18,389 nucleotides of DNA, from NCBI GenBank assembly GCA_937926195.1, contig CALEXZ010000043.1, positions 1-18,389 on the forward strand, in the 5' to 3' direction. This document shows, piece after piece, positions 1-6,489 of this stretch (positions are counted from its first letter, which is position 1; every line of letters begins with the position of its first letter). The DNA is from an uncultured Actinomyces sp. Its GTDB lineage: Bacteria > Actinomycetota > Actinomycetes > Actinomycetales > Actinomycetaceae. A program made the translations under genes and the position numbers. The notes beneath the pieces are model-generated. The model was not told where the DNA came from. It did no database searches and was given only the letters and a program-made list of their open reading frames with translations.

Positions 1-1
1 G

Positions 2-277
2 TGGGGCAACCCCTACCGGCTGAGCCCCTGCCCTGACGGGTGGAACGTCAAGGCCCCATGGGGCGGCAACACCCGGTTCCTCACCCAGGGTGCCGCACGC
101 GCCTGGGCCGTCCAGAGCCTGAGGACCGACCTGGAGCAAGGGCGCGCCCCGTGGACCGAGGAGGAGATTCGCGCTCACCTGGCAGGCCATGACCTGGCCT
201 GCTGGTGCCCGCTGGACCAGCCCTGCCACGCCGACCTCCTACTCGACATCGCCAACACCAAGGAGGACGAGCGATGA
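2..277 (+). CDS. DUF4326-family protein, C-terminal part (start lies outside the window)
   Basis: The frame is open from the first bases and ends in TGA at 275-277, so only the last 91 residues are visible. The visible part starts WGNPYRLSP and ends with HLAGHDLACWCPLDQPCH followed by ADLLLDIAN. The early GNP(Y/F) motif and the late LACWC...CHAD motif are the two signatures of DUF4326, a small domain common in phages and of unknown biochemical function; the Cys/His pattern (CWC...CH) suggests a metal or structural role, which is inference. The next gene starts inside this stop codon (ATGA), so both belong to one early operon. Family assignment is from remembered motifs, not a search. Confidence 0.75.
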   Translation, partial: WGNPYRLSPCPDGWNVKAPWGGNTRFLTQGAARAWAVQSLRTDLEQGRAPWTEEEIRAHLAGHDLACWCPLDQPCHADLLLDIANTKEDER

Positions 278-1191
278 GGATCAGGACGATCAAGCCCGAG
301 TTCTGGCGCAGCGACGACATCGCGTCTCTCAGCTGGGATGCGCGGCTCGTCTTCGTCGGCCTGTGGTCCTACGTCGACGACAACGGCGTCGGGCGCGACT
401 CGCTGCCGTCCATCGTCGGCGACCTGTTCGCCGCCGACATGACGGCCGATCTCTACGGAGAGTCTACGGAGACTCTACGGAGAGTCTCCCTGGCACTTGG
501 CGACCTTGCGGAGAGGGGGCTGATCGTCCGCTACGAGGTCGAGGGCAAGGCCTACCTGCAGGTGACCGGCTGGACGAAGCACCAGGTGATCAAGAATCCC
601 TCGAAGGGCCACCTTTACCCTGTGTTCTCGCGGGAAACTTCTTCTCCTCCTCGGAGTCTCCCCAGAGTCTACGGAGACTCTACGGAGACCCTGGGGACTG
701 GAACAGGGGAACAGGGGAACAGGGGAACAGGGGAACAGGGGAACTCCTCGCTTCGCTCGGACGAGGAATCGCACCCCCCATCGGGCGACAGCGCGACGAC
801 CGATGCCGAGGCCGACCGGGACGACGTCAACCGCGTCTGCGAGCACATGGCCAACTCCGTCCACCAGCGCACCGGCAGACGCCCCAACATCACCCGCGCC
901 TGGCGCACTGCCGCCCGGCTCATGCTCGACCGCGACCAGCGCACCGAGGCCGACATCATCGCCGCCATCAACTGGTCAGCCAACGACGACTTCTGGCGCG
1001 CGAACATCCTCAGCCTGCCCGCCCTGCGCAGGCAATACGACCGCCTCAGCCTCCAAGCGGCACGAGGACGACCACGGCCGTCACCGCTGGAGATCACCCA
1101 ACCCACCACCGACGCCGAGAACGCCGCCCTCGTCGCCAGCATCTTCACCCCCACCGACCTGAGAACCATCCTCGCCGAGGAGACACCATGA
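274..1191 (+). CDS. Phage replication initiation protein (winged-helix N-terminus)
   Basis: 305 aa. The N-terminus (MRIRTIKPEFWRSDD, then LSWDARLVFVGLWSYVDDNGVGRD, residues 1-42) is the typical opening of actinobacteriophage replication proteins with a DnaD/primosome-like winged-helix DNA-binding domain; residues about 65-105 continue that fold. A low-complexity linker (about 120-180) precedes a helical C-terminal part (about 180-260: VNRVCEHMANSVHQRTGRRP...) that may bind a helicase or loader. I chose the ATG at 274 because it overlaps the previous stop (ATGA) and begins the conserved motif; a longer frame from 205 would extend back into the upstream gene. The gene itself carries 11-bp direct repeats (453-485, 669-690) and an 8-bp tandem repeat (701-740), so the origin may lie inside it, as in lambda O. 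Role assignment rests on motif memory and on the SSB nearby. Confidence 0.8.
   Translation: MRIRTIKPEFWRSDDIASLSWDARLVFVGLWSYVDDNGVGRDSLPSIVGDLFAADMTADLYGESTETLRRVSLALGDLAERGLIVRYEVEGKAYLQVTGWTKHQVIKNPSKGHLYPVFSRETSSPPRSLPRVYGDSTETLGTGTGEQGNRGTGEQGNSSLRSDEESHPPSGDSATTDAEADRDDVNRVCEHMANSVHQRTGRRPNITRAWRTAARLMLDRDQRTEADIIAAINWSANDDFWRANILSLPALRRQYDRLSLQAARGRPRPSPLEITQPTTDAENAALVASIFTPTDLRTILAEETP
453..485 (+). repeat. Three 11-bp direct repeats (iteron-like) inside the replication gene
   Basis: CTACGGAGAGT, CTACGGAGACT and CTACGGAGAGT follow one another without gaps. They differ at one position only. A second group of the same unit is at 669-690. Likely binding sites for the protein encoded by the gene that contains them (inference). 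Confidence 0.7.
669..690 (+). repeat. Two further 11-bp direct repeats of the same unit
   Basis: CTACGGAGACT then CTACGGAGACC. Both groups encode the same short peptide in the same frame (YG[ED]STETL), so this is also a repeat at the protein level. The flank at 655-662 (GAGTCTCC) is the reverse complement of part of the unit, adding dyad symmetry. Confidence 0.65.
701..744 (+). repeat. 8-bp tandem repeat, five full GAACAGGG units plus GAAC
   Basis: Five perfect copies of GAACAGGG at 701-740 followed by a partial unit. It lies within the linker of the replication protein and encodes GEQGNRGT-like peptide repeats. The unit is not a multiple of three, so gain or loss of one copy would shift the frame. 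Confidence 0.9.
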
Positions 1192-1739
1192 CCGTCACCG
1201 AATCCGTCGTCGCCGACGCCATCGAGCTGCTGCGCACCGCCTGCGTCAGCGGCATGCGCGACGCCACCGCCAGCACGTGGGCGGCCATCCTCAACGCCTC
1301 AGCCCTGACCGTCACCGACGAGAAGACCAGGGAACGTCTGCCGGTGTGCGACGAGCGCGGCATCCCGGTCCCGCTCAACCCCGCCGACCGGGAGGTCATG
1401 CCCGCCGCCACACGCATGGCGACCCTCGGCGCGAGGTTCGCGCAGGCCGCCGACCTCGCGGCCGCCGTGCAGGACCTGCGCGCCGGCGACAAGGCGACGC
1501 GCAACGCCCGCATCCAGGCAGACGCGCAGCGTCACGGCCTGCTCCTGCCCGAGGGGCTGGGCGCCGACGTCGACGTCGAGGTCGCTTGGCGTCAGGCGGC
1601 GACGGCGGCGATCGGGGCGGGTGCGACGCGGGACCAGGCCGCGGCGCACGCGTGGCGTGCGGTCGGGCGCACTCCGCCGGCCGTGGAGGCGTCCACGCGC
1701 CGGGGGCGTCCCGCTCTGCCTGCCGGGAGGGTGCCGTGA
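1188..1739 (+). CDS. Hypothetical protein, second gene of the replication operon
   Basis: 183 aa. The start overlaps the stop of the replication gene (ATGA at 1188-1191), so translation is probably coupled. The sequence is mostly helical and acidic, with an N-terminal segment (VADAIELLRTACVSGM...TWAAILNAS) that loosely recalls helicase-loader N-termini, and an Ala-rich C-terminal half (about 130-165) ending in a basic tail. I see no catalytic motif or Walker A box, so it is not itself a DnaC-type ATPase. Position between initiator and SSB suggests a helper role in replication. This is inference, and no family is recognised with confidence. Confidence 0.7.
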   Translation: MTVTESVVADAIELLRTACVSGMRDATASTWAAILNASALTVTDEKTRERLPVCDERGIPVPLNPADREVMPAATRMATLGARFAQAADLAAAVQDLRAGDKATRNARIQADAQRHGLLLPEGLGADVDVEVAWRQAATAAIGAGATRDQAAAHAWRAVGRTPPAVEASTRRGRPALPAGRVP

Positions 1740-1963
1740 GCGGGCGTCCGCGCAGGGACGGGTACCCGCTGGGCTACGAGGGACGCAAGGCCTACTGGCG
1801 GGCACTGGACCGGTGGCGGCGCGACAACCCGAGGGCGGAAACCACCCCGGGAGGCCCCCCAGCGTCCACGGTCGCGGGCGCACAGGCCGCCAAGCACCCC
1901 ACATACCAGACGGGCCCTACGAGGCCCGCAGAACCGAACACACGAAACCGCGAAGGAGTCGCC
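1736..1963 (+). CDS. In-frame upstream extension of SSB (possible N-terminal domain or nested start)
   Basis: A GTG at 1736 overlaps the previous stop (GTGA). From there the frame runs 76 codons without a stop straight into SSB. The first part, SGRPRRDGYPLGYEGRKAYW then RALDRWRRDNPR, has a protein-like composition (aromatic and charged residues in order), followed by a Pro/Thr/Ala-rich linker. Either a 224-aa fusion protein is made from 1736, or this segment is read through while a second ribosome entry at 1964 makes plain SSB. No function recognised for the extension. There is no stop codon of its own, so it cannot be a free protein as the sequence stands. Confidence 0.45.
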
Positions 1964-2410
1964 GTGAGCGCACACGTCACCGTCACCGGCAACCTCGGAC
2001 GCAAGCCCGAGATCGCCTACACCAGCAACGGCCGGGCCGTCACCACCCTCAGCATCGCCTGCACCGCCACCCGCCAGGACAAGAACAACGGCCAGTGGAC
2101 CGACGACGGCGACCCACTCTGGATTCGCGCCCCCTTCTGGGGCGACGAGCACACCTACCTCGCCGACGCCCTCGACAAGGGCGCCCGCGTCACCGTCGAG
2201 GGCACCCTCGTCCGCCGCACCTACCAGCGCAAGGACGGCAGCACGGGCGAGGCCCTGGAGGTGCGGTTCCCGCGCTTCCTCGGTGTCGTCCCCCGACGCC
2301 CCCAGCCGGGCGCCCAGGGTGCTAGCGCGCCGCTGACCCCGTCCGGCTACCAGGCGCCCCCAGCCGACACGGGCCACCCGTGGGGCGCTCCCTCCGAGCC
2401 CCCCTTCTGA
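1964..2410 (+). CDS. ssb: Single-stranded DNA-binding protein
   Basis: 148 aa from the GTG at 1964, preceded by AAGGAG five bases upstream. It opens with the OB-fold start (SAHVTVTGNLGRKPEIAYTS) and continues with VTTLSIACTATRQDKNNGQW, WIRAPFWGDEHTYLAD and GARVTVEGTLVRRTYQ, the classical order of SSB strands with the tract equivalent to the usual W-x-x-V-x-x(F/W)G. The tail is Pro/Gly-rich and ends PSEPPF; the terminal PPF resembles the partner-binding tip of bacterial SSB, but the usual run of Asp before it is missing. It coats single-stranded DNA at phage forks, beside the initiator gene two frames upstream. An in-frame 76-codon extension precedes it. Confidence 0.9.
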   Translation: MSAHVTVTGNLGRKPEIAYTSNGRAVTTLSIACTATRQDKNNGQWTDDGDPLWIRAPFWGDEHTYLADALDKGARVTVEGTLVRRTYQRKDGSTGEALEVRFPRFLGVVPRRPQPGAQGASAPLTPSGYQAPPADTGHPWGAPSEPPF

Positions 2411-2440
2411 CAAGTTATACGTGACACCTATAGGCGAGGA
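2407..2440 (+). promoter_or_regulatory. Weak candidate promoter before the next operon
   Basis: The 39-base gap after ssb is AT-richer than its surroundings. CTGACA (2407-2412) lies 16 bases before TATAGG (2429-2434), resembling -35 and -10 boxes. The predicted start would fall almost on the ribosome binding site (GAGGAG, 2436-2441), which is a point against it. Confidence 0.25.
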
Positions 2441-2449
2441 GAAGCCACC

Positions 2450-3301
2450 ATGACCACCACCGAGAAGCCCACCTACACCATCGAGGACATCGCCGAGGCC
2501 GTCGAGCAGTTCGCCGCATCCCTGAACGCGTTCTTCGCCCAGGCGCACGCCTTCCTGGACGCCCTCATGCCTGAGACCGAGGAGACCGAGACCGCGCCCG
2601 CCTGGCCGGACGCGCCACTCATCCGCGTCAAGGCCGCCACCCACTGCGGCGACCCGATCGCCATCGCCCCCGAGGGAGTCCTCGCCCTCCGCAACCTTGT
2701 CGCCAGCGACTACAACGCCGCCGACGGGCGCATCCTCACCGAGGACACGGACGAGATCACCGACTGGAAGCCCGTCAGTCTCCTCGCCGGCGGCTCCACC
2801 TTCGCAGACGTCGAGCGCCTCGTCGGATCCCGGCTGGTCGACCGCTACGGCAACGTTTGGATCGTCGAACCTCCGACGCGGTCGGCGCGAAAAGCAGTCA
2901 TCCTTCTCATCGACAGCATCGACAGCCTGCGCAACCACGAGACCGAGGAGACGGAGGAGACTGAGGATGCACCCGGTAGCGTCGTCGGCACCTGGCGCAA
3001 GCGGCCCATCGCCATTGAAGCAGCCCAGCTGACCGGCGATACGGCCCACGACCTTGCCGTCTACCAGTGGATCGCGGACAACACCCTGGGACCCTTCGAG
3101 CCCCTAGGCGTTCTGGAGGGCCGCGTCCCCGCGCCGGCCAGTGGCGTGAGCATCGACCCCTCCAACAGCGACCTCCTCATCGCCACCCTGGAAGGCGTCA
3201 TGCGCGCCCGTACAGGCTGGTGGGTCATCCGTGGCGTAGAGGGCGAGTTCTACCCCTGCGAGCCCAACATCTTCGCCACCACCTACGAGAAGGTCGACTG
3301 A
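2450..3301 (+). CDS. Three-part phage protein with C-terminal PGDWII-type domain
   Basis: 283 aa, with GAGGAGAA before the ATG. It has three blocks separated by acidic linkers: a helical N-terminus (1-40), a middle block (about 50-155, with LVGSRLVDRYGNVWIVEPP) and a C-terminal block (about 178-283) that starts WRKRPIAIEAAQLTGD and ends TGWWVIRGVEGEFYPCEPNI. The last block matches a very common small phage protein (start resembling 'RKKPVVIEAVQ', end 'GDWIIRGVKGEFYPCKPDIF'), whose function is unknown and which normally stands alone. The linkers (ETEETETAP, ETEETEETED) are encoded by short repeats. It is followed by a gene overlapping by one base. Fusion of a known small domain to two unknown ones is the notable point. 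Confidence 0.75.
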   Translation: MTTTEKPTYTIEDIAEAVEQFAASLNAFFAQAHAFLDALMPETEETETAPAWPDAPLIRVKAATHCGDPIAIAPEGVLALRNLVASDYNAADGRILTEDTDEITDWKPVSLLAGGSTFADVERLVGSRLVDRYGNVWIVEPPTRSARKAVILLIDSIDSLRNHETEETEETEDAPGSVVGTWRKRPIAIEAAQLTGDTAHDLAVYQWIADNTLGPFEPLGVLEGRVPAPASGVSIDPSNSDLLIATLEGVMRARTGWWVIRGVEGEFYPCEPNIFATTYEKVD

Positions 3302-3540
3302 TGAGCGCCGAAACATACGCCCGCCTTCAAGAGGCGATCCACGAGCACCTGGCCGACGAGGACGCGGGCGCGGTGCCAGTTTCGTGGGTGCTGGTCGCAG
3401 AGACGACACGCATAGGGGAGAGCGTCGCAGACGATGAGACCGCGATGCGGTTCATCTACGACGGCAGCTACTTCACCACCCTCGGCCTGCTCGTGCAGGC
3501 GCAGCGGGTGATCAACGCGAGCGGCCAGGTGGAGCGATGA
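3301..3540 (+). CDS. Small hypothetical protein
   Basis: 79 aa. The ATG shares its A with the stop of the previous gene (TGATG) and its own stop overlaps the next start (ATGA), so it is embedded in a coupled operon. It is acidic in the first half (EAIHEHLADEDAGAVP) with a central hydrophobic strand (VSWVLVAETTRI) and ends LLVQAQRVINASGQ. The pattern resembles small actinophage proteins of the 'SWVLVAEW' type found in early regions; no function is known to me and no motif is visible. Confidence 0.65.
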   Translation: MSAETYARLQEAIHEHLADEDAGAVPVSWVLVAETTRIGESVADDETAMRFIYDGSYFTTLGLLVQAQRVINASGQVER

Positions 3541-4022
3541 ATGACGTGACCGTGCTCGGTGAGCAGGAGCGCACCTCACGAGGGCGCGTGCGGTGTGACT
3601 ACTGCGGGCGGGCCATCGCCAAGGGAACCCGCTACTACGAGCAGCGGTGCGCCGCCTACCGCGACATCTGGACCTGGCGCACCTGCCCCGTCTGCGCCGA
3701 CGCCTGGGCCCACGTCGAGGCATGGGTCGACCCCGACTACCACTACGACGACCCGATCGGCCCCGAGGACTACCGGATGTGGGCTGACGAGGTCATGGAG
3801 GAGAGCGGGTCCTACGACGCCGACATGTTCGTCCGAGCCATAGCCGAAAACGTGAGCAACCTCGTCGCCCTCTTCGCCGACGCGCTCGCCGAAGAGGTCA
3901 CCAAGGCAGAGAAGGCCGACCGCGCCCGCCCGCTCGACAACCCCGACGCGATCGCCGCGTTCATCTGGCGGATGCGCACCAGCCCAGCCCTCCACCCCGA
4001 CGGCATCACCAACTACGCGTAA
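3537..4022 (+). CDS. Zinc-finger protein of unknown function
   Basis: 161 aa. It has two CxxC pairs, CDYC (residues about 20-23) and CPVC (about 50-53), separated by about 26 residues with a Tyr/Arg-rich stretch (YYEQRCAAYRDIWTWRT). That is a typical four-cysteine zinc-binding treble-clef or ribbon. The remainder is acidic and helical (EEVTKAEKADRARPLDNPDA). It starts with an ATGA overlap to the previous gene. Many phages carry such a small protein among early genes; DNA- or protein-binding is likely but the target is not visible. Confidence 0.7.
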   Translation: MNDVTVLGEQERTSRGRVRCDYCGRAIAKGTRYYEQRCAAYRDIWTWRTCPVCADAWAHVEAWVDPDYHYDDPIGPEDYRMWADEVMEESGSYDADMFVRAIAENVSNLVALFADALAEEVTKAEKADRARPLDNPDAIAAFIWRMRTSPALHPDGITNYA

Positions 4023-4032
4023 GGAAAAGACC

Positions 4033-4752
4033 ATGGACCGAAACCACTGCATCGACATCATCGCCCGCGAGATCATCACCAGCCCAATCTCGGAGGACCC
4101 CGGCGACAAGCGGGATGTCTACCCCGACATCGGAGAGGATGATTGGGAGGCCGTCGTCAATCGCGCCTACCAGATCCTCGACGACCTCGCCCCCGACCCC
4201 CGCACCGGTCGCGCCGCTTACCGGACGCTCGCCAAGTACAGCCTCGCACTCAGCACCGGGGGCGGTCACCCGCTCGACAGCCTGCTCAACGAACTCAATG
4301 ACCTGCGAAGCGCATTACCCCTCCTGTACAACATCTCGGCAACCACCCGCGGACGCCTCGGCGCCCTCTTCCTGCGAGCCGGGGCCGCCACCATCGCCCG
4401 CACCCCTACCGGACGCAAGAGCGACCTCCTGGCCGTCGCGAACCTCGCCACGCGTTGGGCGCTCGACGTCGACGACAACATGGAAACCATCGAGGACGTG
4501 CACAACGCCGTTCGAGCCGAGTTCGACCGCGCCCACCGCAAGCACGACGGGCTCACCCCACTCAGCCCCGCCCTCAGCGACGACTTCAAGGCCGCGATCC
4601 TTTTGGAGGAGGTCGGCGAGGTCGCCCGCGCCTGCACCCCCGACGCCCACACCGACGTCGGCCACGCCGGGGATCTCACCGACGAGCTCGTGCAGGTCGC
4701 CACCATGGCATGCGCATGGGCCCAGTGCATCCTCAACAAGGAGGGCGAGTGA
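4033..4752 (+). CDS. MazG-like nucleotide pyrophosphohydrolase domain protein
   Basis: 239 aa, with AAGGA ten bases before the ATG. The C-terminal third carries FKAAILLEEVGEVARAC (EExxE at 192-196) and, 22 residues on, DLTDELVQVATMACAWA, which is the layout of the MazG/all-alpha NTP pyrophosphohydrolase metal site. The second half of the motif reads ExxQ instead of ExxD (E218, Q221), so activity is uncertain; phage relatives I recall often show this substitution. Such enzymes clean up nucleotide pools or alter (p)ppGpp-related signalling during infection. Residues 1-175 (including a helix-rich part 80-160) are not recognised and may be a separate domain. The next gene starts within the stop (GTGA). 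Confidence 0.7.
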   Translation: MDRNHCIDIIAREIITSPISEDPGDKRDVYPDIGEDDWEAVVNRAYQILDDLAPDPRTGRAAYRTLAKYSLALSTGGGHPLDSLLNELNDLRSALPLLYNISATTRGRLGALFLRAGAATIARTPTGRKSDLLAVANLATRWALDVDDNMETIEDVHNAVRAEFDRAHRKHDGLTPLSPALSDDFKAAILLEEVGEVARACTPDAHTDVGHAGDLTDELVQVATMACAWAQCILNKEGE

Positions 4753-5483
4753 ACGACGCCCATCTCCTGCTCGACCTCGACAGGATGCTCCCCGAACTCC
4801 GCGAGACCGAGAACGCGGGCACACGCCCGCGATCCCCCAACCTCGCCCCCACCAGCGCCAGCGGAAGACGAGACGACCGCCTCCCATACGGGCTCGACCG
4901 ACTCCACGGCGACAACCCCGACGAGCCAGCCGACAACCGCACCGCCGCCGGCATACTCCTCTGGGCCGCCCAGTGGGTCACAGCGTTCGAGGGATGGTAC
5001 GGGCGCGCCTACGGAGGCGCACTCCCCTACCTCGCCCACATCGCACCCACCGCCACCACCGGCCACCCCGACGAATGGGCCGCACTCATGGACGAAGCCC
5101 GCCCCATCTGGACGCGCACCGCCCGCACCTGCGGCTACCTCACCACCCCCGCCGGCACCTGCTGGTGCGGGAACACCCTCTACCGCGAACCCACCAACAC
5201 CGGGCTCACCGACTACATGGTGTGCGACGGGCCAGCCGAACACTGGTACCCCGACGCCACCCGCTTCGCCCAAGAGTTCCGACAGCAGGCACGCACCATC
5301 ACCACCCCCGGCACCATGCTCACCCACGACCAGCTACGGCAGATCTGGCCCGACCTCGACCGGCGCACCCTCCACTCATGGGGCACCCGCGGCCACGTCA
5401 CCAAGCACGGCGCCGGCGACACCACCTGCTACGACCTCGCCCACGTCAACGCCAGGATGCAGAGGCAGAATGAGGCCGCGTGA
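4749..5483 (+). CDS. Protein with a four-Cys motif and C-terminal MerR/AlpA-like helix-turn-helix
   Basis: 244 aa from a GTG overlapping the previous stop. The middle (about 70-180) is rich in Trp/Tyr and has Cys128, Cys138-W-Cys140 and Cys159, spaced like a zinc ribbon (CGYLTTPAGTCWCG...VCDGPAEHW). The last 55 residues, LTHDQLRQIWPDLDRRTLHS then WGTRGHVTKHG...CYDLAHVNA, fit a MerR/excisionase-type winged helix: helix, 'tLhsW' turn, 'G.v' wing and the closing 'yDl..V' strand. DNA binding is therefore likely. It is the last gene of the leftward early block and is followed by a strong hairpin. Target and role (regulator or replication accessory) are unknown. Confidence 0.65.
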   Translation: MNDAHLLLDLDRMLPELRETENAGTRPRSPNLAPTSASGRRDDRLPYGLDRLHGDNPDEPADNRTAAGILLWAAQWVTAFEGWYGRAYGGALPYLAHIAPTATTGHPDEWAALMDEARPIWTRTARTCGYLTTPAGTCWCGNTLYREPTNTGLTDYMVCDGPAEHWYPDATRFAQEFRQQARTITTPGTMLTHDQLRQIWPDLDRRTLHSWGTRGHVTKHGAGDTTCYDLAHVNARMQRQNEAA

Positions 5484-5484
5484 C

Positions 5485-5513
5485 ATGACCTGATTCTGGA
5501 ATGCGAGTATCAT
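5485..5513 (+). promoter_or_regulatory. Weak candidate promoter just after the early operon
   Basis: TGACCT (5486-5491) and TATCAT (5508-5513) are 16 bases apart. Transcription from here would meet the hairpin at 5548-5578 within about 60 bases, giving at most a short RNA. Sequence matches are modest. Confidence 0.2.
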
Positions 5514-5547
5514 GCAGACGCAGTAGAGGCACACGTGCGCCTGAAGC

Positions 5548-5578
5548 AGTGGGCACCCCACCACGTGGGGTGCCCACT
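5548..5578 (+). terminator. Perfect 13-bp-stem hairpin after the early operon
   Basis: AGTGGGCACCCCA, loop CCACG, then TGGGGTGCCCACT: a perfect GC-rich stem 65 bases beyond the last + strand gene. There is no U-run on either side, so it is either a high-GC-type terminator lacking the tract or a protein-binding palindrome linked to the repeats that follow. Confidence 0.6.
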
Positions 5579-5587
5579 CGCATACCA

Positions 5588-5642
5588 GGTGGGGTCTTCA
5601 GCAGGGGGTGGGGTCTTCAGCATGGGGGTACCCCTTCAGCGT
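5588..5642. repeat. Three 19-bp tandem repeats
   Basis: GGTGGGGTCTTCAGCA occurs at 5588-5603 and 5607-5622, and a degenerate third unit keeps CTTCAGC at 5634-5640; the CTTCAGC cores are exactly 19 bases apart. This spacing, slightly under two helix turns, with a palindrome 10 bases upstream suggests a protein-binding array. Confidence 0.65.
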
Positions 5643-6129
5643 GACCAGAGAGATACCTCAGGCGTTGGCACTCAGGCAGTCGCAACCGCACCCCCTCGTG
5701 CTCCCCCCGAGCGCAACGTGCTGGCCTGCCAGATCAGCGCCCGCTAGGCCGCCGCTCGGCAACGTCGAAGTCACGTCCATGTAGGCCTGGCTGCGACAGT
5801 GCTCATGGCGAGCGCGAGCACCAAGACCCTGCCCGCCGACGAGAAGGAATCCGCCGACGTCAGCCAGAAGCGTCGCGCTTCAAGTGCGGCGACACCACCA
5901 ACGTCACGCCCCGCACCTCGCCAACCAGGAAGGCGCGCGCCATCGCAGAAAGCCGAAACAGGCTCGCGCACAACACGCCAGCCCCAAACCAGACTCGCCC
6001 GCCAGCCTGACAGGACATGGCGCTACGGCGCCTGGCAGCAACCAACGTGGGCGGCACACGACTCCGATCGTCGACCATGAAGATCTAGGTCTCTCCCGAA
6101 GAGGCCCATCCCACCAAGGGAACGCACCG
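5643..6129. other. Stretch without a convincing gene
   Basis: Open frames exist on both strands because of the high GC content, but none has a good ribosome binding site, a recognisable domain or neighbours in the same operon. A - strand frame at 5771-5971 ends with a hydrophobic stretch (VLVLALAMSTVAA) and a + strand frame at 5799-6080 is rich in Arg/Pro/Ser; I support neither. Confidence 0.5.
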
Positions 6130-6180
6130 AAAACCTAGGGCATTTCCGGAAACAGAATCCAACAAAAACCTAGGGCATTT
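6130..6180. repeat. Two 16-bp AT-rich direct repeats, 35 bases apart
   Basis: AAAACCTAGGGCATTT at 6130-6145 and again at 6165-6180. Each contains the palindrome CCTAGG, and AGATCTAGGTCT at 6081-6092 has a related CTAGG core. The local drop in GC content stands out against the surrounding DNA. Possible integrase arm-type sites or repressor operators. Confidence 0.7.
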
Positions 6181-6400
6181 TCAAATCAAGGTCTACACGG
6201 CTGAGATGACAGCATGGATGTGGCGTCACCCCACAGGCAGGCGGCCAGACTGGCCACCCGTAGGGGCATCAGACGCCGCCGCCACCGAGACAGTCGACCC
6301 CATCTGGACAGACGACGAGACCGCGCCCGCGCTCGCGGGCCCGAGCAGCGACAGAGCACCTCCGGCCGCGAGCCCGCCGAGCGCGCGCCACGCAGCAGGA

Positions 6401-6433
6401 AGCCCCCTGCATCCACCACGGACACAGGGGGCT
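6401..6433 (-). terminator. Minus-strand terminator-like hairpin closing the array
   Basis: AGCCCCCTG and CAGGGGGCT pair around a 15-base loop; read on the - strand the stem is followed by TTCCTG. The outer stem and the following TTCC match the other - strand terminators in this region (7273, 9635, 11885). It lies 56 bases beyond the stop of the small membrane protein gene. Confidence 0.55.
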
Positions 6434-6489
6434 GGGGGCTACCGACCAGCTCGACCACCCGCAGGCGCGCACCTCAGCGGGCCTCCAGG

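Noticed and set aside
5535..5747. 70-codon plus-strand frame from GTG 5535
   Set aside because: It reads straight through the perfect palindrome and the 19-bp repeats; composition follows the repeats, not a protein.
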